From assembly GCA_945865745.1 (NCBI GenBank), contig CAMBFP010000035.1, positions 1 to 9,565 on the forward strand: a DNA stretch of 9,565 nucleotides. Direction: 5' to 3'. Positions 1 through 4,741 of the stretch are shown piece by piece (position 1 is the first letter of the stretch; every line of letters starts with the position of its first letter). The notes under the pieces were generated by a model. The model was given only the letters and a program-made list of their open reading frames with translations, was not told where the DNA came from and did no database searches. Source of the stretch: Rhizobium sp. Q54. GTDB taxonomy: Bacteria; Pseudomonadota; Alphaproteobacteria; Rickettsiales; UBA1997. The position numbers and the translations under genes were made by a program.

Positions 1-609
1 GCTTTTATCGATGAATATGATCCGGCAACTGTGTTTAGCTCAATTGACTCTAGAGGTCGTTATGCTTTTGCCAATCAAGCTAATGTCGCACAATGGAATC
101 TTGCACGCTTCGCCGAAACTTTACTGCCATTCTTGTCGCGAGAAGTTGCTGAAAATGAAATTGAAAATTTTCGCGCGATTTACCAAGAAAAATACTTGGC
201 AATGATGCGGAAAAAACTTGGGCTTTTTGGCGCTGAAGAAGGCGACGAAAAACTAATTCAAGACTTGCTAGATTGGATGCAAAAATCTCGCGCCGACTAC
301 ACCAATACATTCCGAAATTTGAGTTCGTTAAAAGGCGATTGGCAGAAAAATTGGCGCGCAAGATTGGCAAAAAATAATCAATCATTCGATTCGTCGCAGC
401 GTTTAATGGACGAGAATAATCCCGCTATTATTCCTAGAAATCACAAAGTTGAAGAGGCTCTGCAGGCAGCAAATGAAGGAGATCTCAAACTTTTCTACGA
501 TTTACTAACCGCTCTAAAAAATCCTTACGAAAGCAGCGCAAATAAAAAATTTTACCAACTTCCGCCGTCTGAATCTGAAAGAGTTACTCAAACTTTTTGC
601 GGAACTTAA
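1..609 (+). CDS. selO: Protein adenylyltransferase SelO, C-terminal part (5' end outside window)
   Basis: SelO (YdiU/UPF0061) is a pseudokinase-fold enzyme that transfers AMP from ATP onto protein Ser/Thr/Tyr residues and is linked to redox stress. The frame is open from base 1, so the gene enters from outside the window; 202 residues remain, about the last 40% of a usual ~480-residue protein. Family landmarks are visible in order: GRYAFANQ followed by WNLARFAETL, the RKKLGLF segment, DLLDWMQKSRADYTNTFR, the NNPAIIPRNH block, and the tail with LKNPYE and a C-terminal FCGT. The catalytic kinase-like core lies upstream and cannot be judged. The cysteine three residues from the end corresponds to the selenocysteine position of eukaryotic SelO; here it is an ordinary Cys codon. 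The gene stops at TAA 607-609 and converges on the amidotransferase gene 110 bp away. Confidence 0.95.
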   Translation, partial: AFIDEYDPATVFSSIDSRGRYAFANQANVAQWNLARFAETLLPFLSREVAENEIENFRAIYQEKYLAMMRKKLGLFGAEEGDEKLIQDLLDWMQKSRADYTNTFRNLSSLKGDWQKNWRARLAKNNQSFDSSQRLMDENNPAIIPRNHKVEEALQAANEGDLKLFYDLLTALKNPYESSANKKFYQLPPSESERVTQTFCGT

Positions 610-719
610 AATAATAAAACTCGGCGTAATTGATAAGGTGAAACTCGCAGAAAAAAGTTTTATTCAACCCGCTGCAAAACTTAAAAAAGTTAAGTTAAAA
701 CTCTGTTACACGGAAGGTG
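610..719. other. Convergent intergenic spacer with weak inverted repeats
   Basis: This spacer separates two converging genes. It holds a perfect 9-bp inverted repeat (aataaaact at 613-621, agttttatt at 656-664) with a 34-nt loop, and a small hairpin around aactt-aaaa-aagtt near 677-690. No GC-rich stem followed by a clean T-run is visible, so a terminator is likely by position but not demonstrated. Confidence 0.3.
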
Positions 720-1526
720 CTATTGCTTCGCAACAGAGCTGCAAAATTCATCAATTAGCTTTGTATCAAATTTTGTTAATTCAAATTCTGGGTGCCATTG
801 AACCCCAATTAAAAAAGGATAATTTTTAGCCTTATAAGCCTCGATAACGCCGTCATCAGCAGTTGCGGTAATTTCTAATTTTTCAGAAATATCGGATATC
901 GATTGGTGATGAGTTGAGTTCACGCAAAGCTCTTTTTCATTTTCTTTGCTTTCAATTAATGCTTTTGCAAACACTCCTTCTTTTTCCAGAATATTGATTT
1001 TGTGAGCACATTTCTTGCCGCTTGAAGAGTGGTTAATATTAGAATCTTTGATTTGCGAAGGTATGTCCTGATAAAGCTTGCCACCAAGTGTTACATTAAT
1101 CATTTGATAACCGCCGCAGATAGCAAAAATTGATTTTTTGGTTTTGTAGAAATTCTTAAACAACGCAGATTCGAAATCGTTCTTATAGGTTTCGTCGATT
1201 TTCACAGTGCTGTTCAAAGGATTCTGCCCGTATAGTTTCGGGTTTATATCATAATAATTTCCGCTGAAAACTATCCCATCAAATGTTTCGACATAGCTTT
1301 TGATCATGGTCTGATCGAGTGGAATTGGAACCACCACAACCCCATATTTTTTGCAGGATTTCTGAAAAGAAGAAATGTAATTATCTCTTAGAGCGTAAAA
1401 CGAAGTTTCGGCAAATTTATTTTCAGCGTTAGAATTTTTTCTGTAATCAATCGTAACGCCCACAATTTTTGCGTAAGAATTCTCAGCCAAAAGAAATAAA
1501 ATAAGAAATATCAGAAGTTTTTTCAT
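720..1526 (-). CDS. Class I glutamine amidotransferase / peptidase C26 (gamma-glutamyl hydrolase-like), predicted exported
   Basis: The 268-residue protein has the class I glutamine amidotransferase fold of peptidase family C26 (PuuD-like gamma-glutamyl-GABA hydrolases and folate gamma-glutamyl hydrolases), which cleave gamma-glutamyl amide bonds. The nucleophile elbow FAICGGYQMINV puts the catalytic Cys at residue 137 and is followed by the family-typical LGGKLYQDI. The other dyad residues sit in GVQWHPEFE (His245, Glu247), and a conserved NSTHHQS loop is at ~203-209. Residues 1-19 form a classic signal peptide: MKK, a Leu/Ile/Phe core, then SYA with cleavage after Ala19. PuuD-type enzymes are usually cytoplasmic, so a periplasmic location is unusual. 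No Shine-Dalgarno sequence is visible before the ATG at 1526, but the signal peptide supports that start. The substrate cannot be told; no polyamine or folate genes are nearby. Confidence 0.85.
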   Translation of the reverse strand: MKKLLIFLILFLLAENSYAKIVGVTIDYRKNSNAENKFAETSFYALRDNYISSFQKSCKKYGVVVVPIPLDQTMIKSYVETFDGIVFSGNYYDINPKLYGQNPLNSTVKIDETYKNDFESALFKNFYKTKKSIFAICGGYQMINVTLGGKLYQDIPSQIKDSNINHSSSGKKCAHKINILEKEGVFAKALIESKENEKELCVNSTHHQSISDISEKLEITATADDGVIEAYKAKNYPFLIGVQWHPEFELTKFDTKLIDEFCSSVAKQ

Positions 1527-1542
1527 AAAATTGCGCAGTAAA

Positions 1543-1568
1543 TTTTAAATCCAAATTTTAAATCCAAA
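1543..1568. repeat. Perfect 13-bp tandem repeat, two units
   Basis: The unit ttttaaatccaaa occurs at 1543-1555 and again, identical, at 1556-1568. It lies 17 bp upstream of the amidotransferase start codon, in its probable leader or promoter region, and may be a replication-slippage product or a binding site. No function is assignable. Confidence 0.85.
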
Positions 1569-1661
1569 TCAGATAATTCCTAAAAAGATTTTCATAAATT
1601 CTTCAGAGATTTTATGTTTTGTTTTAGTTACTTCGCCAGCCAAAATTAATCACCAAAGTAA

Positions 1662-1985
1662 CGATCCAAAAACGCCATCGAGTTTCTTGGGTTGTGGAAA
1701 AAATTAATAATCAAAATTTTAAAAAAGGTCGAATTCGACTCCTTATGACAAGAAGTTGGAGCGAATGCCTTTGTTCTGTCTCCTAGTAAATAGATAGAAA
1801 AGACGGATGCGATTGGGATTATTTCTAAAGCTGGTAAAACAGGCGGAATATTCTCTCACGAAGATATAGCCTTCGATTTTGCCTCTTGGGTTTCTGCGAA
1901 ATTCAAACTTTACTTAGTCAAAGAATTCCAGCGTTTAAAAGAAGATGAAAACAACCGCCTAAAGTTGGAATGGAATTTACAGCAA
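1662..1985 (+). pseudogene. KilA-N domain protein remnant (phage/mobile-element associated), frameshifted and stop-interrupted
   Basis: KilA-N is a DNA-binding domain of phage and large DNA virus proteins that is also scattered in bacterial genomes. Read on the plus strand in pieces, the family pattern is clear: RSKNAIEFLGLWK from 1662, then INNQNF one frame off (1703-1720), then a return to the first frame with VEFDSL, a TGA at 1746-1748, ANAFVLSPSK, a TAG at 1791-1793 where the family normally has Trp, then IEKTDAIGIISKAGKTGG, FSHEDIAFDFASW, KFKLYLVKEFQRLKEDE and LKLEWNL. Two compensating frameshifts, both next to poly-A runs, plus two in-frame stops show that it is dead. Homology ends abruptly near 1980, and the N-terminus upstream of ~1640 is too eroded to read. 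It lies between the exported amidotransferase gene and tRNA-Ser, fitting a decayed integrated element. Confidence 0.82.
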
Positions 1986-2119
1986 TCACTCCATCACACT
2001 TGCTACGCAATCGCGCTGTAGTTTTAGAGAAAGCGGATGAGAGAGGAAGGGATGGCGCGCATTCGCGCTTGCAAACGCAAGATTTTTCTAAATTCACTTC
2101 GTTCATTAAGAAAAATTAA
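1976..2119 (+). pseudogene. Orphan C-terminal coding fragment of unknown family
   Basis: Immediately where KilA-N homology stops, a different plus-strand frame is open for 47 codons and ends at TAA 2117-2119. It begins FTAITPSHLLRNRAVVLEKA and continues DERGRDGAHSRLQTQDF. The stretch from about 1985 to 2081 is visibly richer in G and C than its surroundings, suggesting a different origin from the KilA-N segment. No start codon or ribosome binding site is evident, so it is most likely the 3' end of a deleted gene fused to the pseudogene scar. A minus-strand frame over 1918-2106 is also open, and I cannot exclude that the coding strand is the other one. I do not recognise the family. Confidence 0.35.
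2055..2089 (+). terminator. Weak hairpin pair with T-rich tail
   Basis: Two short stems follow one another: gcgcg-catt-cgcgc (2055-2068) and cttgc-aaac-gcaag (2068-2081). The second is followed by atttttct. The stems are only 5 bp and sit inside the orphan coding fragment, so this may be a weak rho-independent terminator or chance. A further imperfect inverted repeat spans about 2082-2117. Confidence 0.25.
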
Positions 2120-2160
2120 GCTTATTGTCGAACCGAGGTTTCAAATCTCCGCTCGCATTT

Positions 2161-2210
2161 CGCCATAAAAAAAGACCTGCCACTTGCGTAGCAGGTCTTT
2201 TTTTATGGCG
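2161..2210. terminator. Bidirectional rho-independent terminator of tRNA-Ser, perfect 20-bp inverted repeat
   Basis: The arms 2161-2180 and 2191-2210 are exact reverse complements around a 10-nt loop (cacttgcgta). The core is gacctgc / gcaggtc flanked by seven A and seven T residues, so an intrinsic terminator is formed in both directions. On the minus strand it starts directly after the tRNA-Ser CCA end, and the outer arm includes the last bases of the tRNA itself (cgcca). Confidence 0.88.
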
Positions 2211-2297
2211 GAGAGGAAGGGATTCGAACCCTTGATACAGTATTACCCGTATACCTTCTTAGCAGGAAGGTGCCTTCAGCCTCTCGGCCACCTCTCC
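2206..2297 (-). tRNA. tRNA-Ser (anticodon GCU)
   Basis: Read on the minus strand, a complete class II tRNA is seen. The 7-bp acceptor GGAGAGG/CCTCTCC is followed by discriminator G and an encoded CCA. The D-arm region is TGGCCGAGAGGCTGAAGGCA. The anticodon arm is CCTTC-CTGCTAA-GAAGG with anticodon GCT, reading AGC/AGU serine codons. A long variable arm forms ATAC...GTAT, and the T-arm AAGGG-TTCGAAT-CCCTT pairs perfectly. The long variable arm and identity elements are as expected for serine. A strong terminator follows directly, and a promoter candidate lies upstream at 2320-2347. Confidence 0.97.
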
Positions 2298-2319
2298 ACA
2301 TATTTTTCAAGAGAGGGGC

Positions 2320-2347
2320 AAGGTAGGGGCGAGTTGGTTTTCGTCAA
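2320..2347 (-). promoter_or_regulatory. Candidate sigma70-type promoter of tRNA-Ser
   Basis: On the minus strand TTGACG (2347-2342) is followed after 16 bp by TACCTT (2325-2320), then a C-rich stretch (GCCCCTCTC) before the tRNA 5' end at 2297. A GC-rich discriminator after the -10 is typical of stringently controlled stable-RNA promoters. The expected start near 2313 leaves a leader of about 15 nt. Confidence 0.5.
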
Positions 2348-2395
2348 TGGGAAATCTGGCGCGGGTTTTTTTGTTATCTTGAGGGGCTTTCTTTC

Positions 2396-2414
2396 TTATT
2401 CTGGCGAAGGCGGG
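2396..2414 (-). repeat. Degenerate inverted copy of the GTCAT-type palindromic repeat
   Basis: The segment 2396-2414 (ttattctggcgaaggcggg) matches the reverse complement of the repeat cores at about 2460-2480 at 15 of 19 positions. It is therefore a third, inverted and decayed member of the family that is duplicated just downstream. Confidence 0.5.
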
Positions 2415-2439
2415 AAGTTGGGGATCTAATCATTTAGTT

Positions 2440-2529
2440 CGAGTGCGCTTTTCTGGATCCCCGCTTTCGCGAGGATGACGGGAAAAAGGATGATGGGTCG
2501 AAGAAGATTGTTGAAAAATTACGTGCTAA
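2440..2529 (+). repeat. Intergenic palindromic repeat, copy A of a ~90-bp tandem pair
   Basis: This unit runs from cgagtgcg to acgtgctaa and is followed directly by a diverged copy of the same length. Its core on the minus strand folds as ATCCTCGC-GAAA-GCGGGGAT, an 8-bp stem (one G-U pair) closed by a GNRA-type GAAA loop (2457-2476). The adjacent bases give the GTCATCCTCGCGAAAGCGG type of dispersed repeat seen between genes in many alphaproteobacterial genomes. Confidence 0.8.
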
Positions 2530-2619
2530 CGAGTGCGTTTTTCTGGGTCGCCGCTTTCGCGAGGATTGCGGAAAAAAAGAATGGTGGGCCAAAGATTTGT
2601 TGATAAAATTACGTGCTAA
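2530..2619 (+). repeat. Intergenic palindromic repeat, copy B
   Basis: Offset by 90 bp from copy A and identical at both ends (gagtgcg and acgtgctaa) and in the core ccgctttcgcgaggat. It differs mainly in the A/G-rich middle, where the copies align with small gaps. Its stem carries one mismatch, so it is the more decayed of the two. Copies A and B separate the tRNA from the nrdA control region. Confidence 0.8.
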
Positions 2620-2630
2620 AAAAATCTCCA

Positions 2631-2659
2631 TTGCCAATTATTTCTGGCAAAAATAGAAA
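2631..2659 (+). promoter_or_regulatory. Candidate nrdA promoter
   Basis: TTGCCA (2631-2636, 5 of 6 to the sigma70 -35) and TAGAAA (2654-2659, 4 of 6 to the -10) are separated by exactly 17 bp. The predicted start near 2666 lies just before the first NrdR-box-like site, so a repressor bound there would block initiation or clearance. The -35 is also the left half of an inverted repeat, ttgcca/tggcaa (2631-2650), a possible additional operator. Confidence 0.45.
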
Positions 2660-2667
2660 ACTGCAAA

Positions 2668-2683
2668 AATCAATATTTAGTAG
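2668..2683 (+). promoter_or_regulatory. Putative NrdR box 1 (upstream, weaker)
   Basis: The 16-mer aatcaatatttagtag matches the NrdR-box consensus ACACTATATATAGTGT at 10 of 16 positions. Alone it would be unconvincing. It gains weight because it starts exactly 32 bp before the better second box, the three-helical-turn spacing known for tandem NrdR boxes. Confidence 0.5.
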
Positions 2684-2699
2684 GTCTTTCTGGTTTATC

Positions 2700-2715
2700 A
2701 CACTAGATGTAGTCA
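2700..2715 (+). promoter_or_regulatory. Putative NrdR box 2 (stronger)
   Basis: The 16-mer acactagatgtagtca matches the NrdR-box consensus ACACTATATATAGTGT at 12 of 16 positions, including the left ACACTA and the TAGT of the right half. It ends 26 bp before the chosen nrdA ATG. NrdR is the ATP/dATP-sensing repressor of bacterial ribonucleotide reductase genes and binds paired boxes; the gap between the two sites here is 16 bp, as expected. Confidence 0.6.
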
Positions 2716-2741
2716 AAATCGCATTAAAATCATTTTCTCCA

Positions 2742-4613
2742 ATGTCAAAAAAAACATCAGCAAAAACAGTAAAAACTTTCGCAGAGCAAGCGGCCATTAA
2801 GTCTTCCTTGGGCAAAAACTTTGTCGTAAAGGTCGACAATAAGAACGACGACAAGTTGAGTAATTTCGGCAAGGCGGTTTTGAAAGATCGTTACTTAATG
2901 CCGGGCGAATCTTACCAAGATTTATTTGCGCGCGTCGCCGCTTATTATGCCGATGACCAAGATCACGCTAATCGTCTTTACCACTACATTTCGAATTTGT
3001 GGTTTATGCCGGCAACACCAATTTTGAGTAATGGTGGCACTGATCGCGGCTTGCCGATCTCCTGTTTTTTGAATGAATCTTCCGACTCACTCACCGGCAT
3101 CGTTGAGTTGTGGAATGAAAATGTGTGGCTCGCTTCAAAGGGAGGCGGCATTGGTAGTTATTGGGGCAATCTCCGTTCGATCGGCGAAATTGTGCGCGGT
3201 AATGGCAAAACTTCCGGCATTATTCCATTCATTAAAGTAATGGATTCGCAAACTTTGGCGATTTCGCAAGGCAGCCTCAGGCGTGGCTCGGCAGCTGTTT
3301 ATTTGCCGATTCATCATCCAGAAATTGAAGAATTTATCGACATTAGAAGGCCTACAGGTGGCGATCCAAATCGTCGCTCACTCAATCTTCACCACGGCGT
3401 GTCGATCACTGATGAATTCATGCGCGCAGTTGAAAAAGATGGCGACTTCGAATTGAAAAGTCCGCATAGCGGCAAGGCGATTGAGGTGGTTAAGGCGCGT
3501 ACTCTTTGGATCAAATTACTCACTGCTCGCGTTGAAACAGGAGAGCCTTATTTGCTTTTCGTTGACGCCGTTAACCGCGCGATTCCAGAGCATCAAAAAA
3601 AGCTCGGCCTTCAAGTTAAAACCTCAAATCTTTGCAGTGAGATTACTTTGCCGACCGGCCTTGATCATCTTGGTAAAGACCGCACCGCAGTGTGCTGCCT
3701 ATCTTCGCTCAATGTAGAATTTTACGACGAGTGGAAAGATAACGACAAAATTCTCGAAGATGTGATGCGCTTCCTCGACAATGTCTTGCAAGATTTTATC
3801 GAAAAGGCGCCAGATTTAATGATTAAAGCTAAATATTCGGCAATGCGTGAGCGCTCTGTTGGCTTAGGTGTAATGGGTTTCCATTCTTTCCTTCAAAGCA
3901 AAAATGTTCCACTCGAATCTGCGATGAGCAAAGTTTGGAACAAGAAAATTTTTCAATTCATCAAACAAGGAGTTGATCATGCTTCAAAAGTTTTGGCAAA
4001 AGAAAGAGGGGCATGTTTGGATGCGGCAGATGCAGGAATAGACGAAAGATTTTCGAATAAATTAGCAATCGCTCCTACTGCTTCGATCTCGATCATTGCC
4101 AATAATTCTTCGCCTGGAATTGAGCCATTTGCAGCAAATTCTTTCACGCAAAAAACTCTCACCGGCTCATTCAATGTGCGAAATAAAAACCTCGTCAGAT
4201 TGCTCGAAACGAAAGGAAAAAATTCGGAAGATATTTGGTCGTCAATCACGATTAACGAAGGCTCGGTGCAGCATTTAGATTTTCTGGACGAGCACGAAAA
4301 ATTAGTGTTCAAAACTGCGCAAGAAATGGATCAGCGCTGGGTTATTGATCTTTCTGCCGATCGTCAAGAATACATTTGCCAAGCGCAAAGTTTGAATGTT
4401 TTTTTGCCAGGAAATGTGTCAAAAAAAGTTTTACACGAAATCCATTTTCGCGCTTGGCAGAAGGGTTTGAAGAGTTTGTATTACTGTCGCTCAACTTCGG
4501 TTCAGCGTGCAGACAAAGTTTCAAATAAGGGTGAAAAACACGAGCTAGACGTTTCGGTTCAGAATAATGGCGACGGAAAAAAAGAGTATGACGAGTGCTT
4601 GTCTTGCCAGTAA
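2742..4613 (+). CDS. nrdA: Ribonucleoside-diphosphate reductase, class I, alpha (large) subunit
   Basis: NrdA reduces ribonucleoside diphosphates to deoxyribonucleotides using a radical delivered from the NrdB subunit. Counting from Met at 2742 (623 residues), the catalytic landmarks are all present: FMPATPILSN with the redox Cys108 in LPISCFLN; Asn296, thiyl-radical Cys298 and Glu300 in SNLCSEITLP; the second redox Cys318 in TAVCCLSSLN; the radical-relay pair Tyr580-Tyr581 in SLYYCRSTS; and a C-terminal CLSC shuttle pair (619-622). The core starts by about residue 40, leaving no room for the ~90-residue N-terminal ATP-cone of E. coli NrdA. The frame is open back to 2613, but those extra 43 codons cover the promoter and NrdR-like sites, so the inner ATG is preferred although no clear Shine-Dalgarno precedes it. 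nrdB is not downstream as in many genomes. Confidence 0.95.
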   Translation: MSKKTSAKTVKTFAEQAAIKSSLGKNFVVKVDNKNDDKLSNFGKAVLKDRYLMPGESYQDLFARVAAYYADDQDHANRLYHYISNLWFMPATPILSNGGTDRGLPISCFLNESSDSLTGIVELWNENVWLASKGGGIGSYWGNLRSIGEIVRGNGKTSGIIPFIKVMDSQTLAISQGSLRRGSAAVYLPIHHPEIEEFIDIRRPTGGDPNRRSLNLHHGVSITDEFMRAVEKDGDFELKSPHSGKAIEVVKARTLWIKLLTARVETGEPYLLFVDAVNRAIPEHQKKLGLQVKTSNLCSEITLPTGLDHLGKDRTAVCCLSSLNVEFYDEWKDNDKILEDVMRFLDNVLQDFIEKAPDLMIKAKYSAMRERSVGLGVMGFHSFLQSKNVPLESAMSKVWNKKIFQFIKQGVDHASKVLAKERGACLDAADAGIDERFSNKLAIAPTASISIIANNSSPGIEPFAANSFTQKTLTGSFNVRNKNLVRLLETKGKNSEDIWSSITINEGSVQHLDFLDEHEKLVFKTAQEMDQRWVIDLSADRQEYICQAQSLNVFLPGNVSKKVLHEIHFRAWQKGLKSLYYCRSTSVQRADKVSNKGEKHELDVSVQNNGDGKKEYDECLSCQ

Positions 4614-4741
4614 ATAATTGACGCTGATTGATTTTTTTTCTGGTTGATCGTGAAGTTGAAATCAAAAAAATCTGGATAGTTTTCCTTGGTTTCAACTCAG
4701 ATCAGCCAGCAAAAAATGGCAAAAATTAACCCAATCAAATA
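4614..4741. other. Spacer between nrdA and the oxidoreductase gene
   Basis: The spacer holds T-rich and A-rich runs and an 8-bp inverted repeat (agttgaaa / tttcaact, roughly 4653-4696), but no convincing intrinsic terminator or sigma70 promoter. The two flanking genes could be co-transcribed or not. Confidence 0.25.

Noticed and set aside
638..829. 63-codon plus-strand ORF between selO and the amidotransferase gene
   Set aside because: It lies antisense over the amidotransferase 3' end, is Lys-rich low-complexity, and has no ribosome binding site or recognisable motif.
1800..1985. Intact small KilA-N gene starting downstream of the TAG
   Set aside because: No suitable start codon or ribosome site precedes IEKTDAIG, the domain would lack its N-terminal half, and homology breaks off at about 1980.
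1918..2106. 62-codon minus-strand ORF
   Set aside because: It runs antisense across the end of the KilA-N pseudogene, where plus-strand homology is clear, and its product shows no domain; kept only as an alternative for the orphan fragment.
2184..2429. 81-codon plus-strand ORF with AERKGFEPLIQ-like product
   Set aside because: It is the antisense reading of tRNA-Ser, a well-known source of spurious proteins of the AERxGFEP type.
2396..2619. CRISPR-like array
   Set aside because: There are only two direct copies, the unit is 90 bp and diverged throughout, and no unique spacers separate short identical repeats.
2434..2637. Minus-strand ORF with repeated SSRKR(R/G)(P/S)RK motif
   Set aside because: The protein repeat is only the translation of the 90-bp intergenic DNA repeat; a Phe/Ser/Arg-rich product of this kind is typical of palindromic repeats read through.
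2613..2741. Upstream extension of the nrdA frame by 43 codons
   Set aside because: The stretch covers the promoter candidate and both NrdR-like boxes and resembles no NrdA N-terminus; the ATG at 2742 is a better start.
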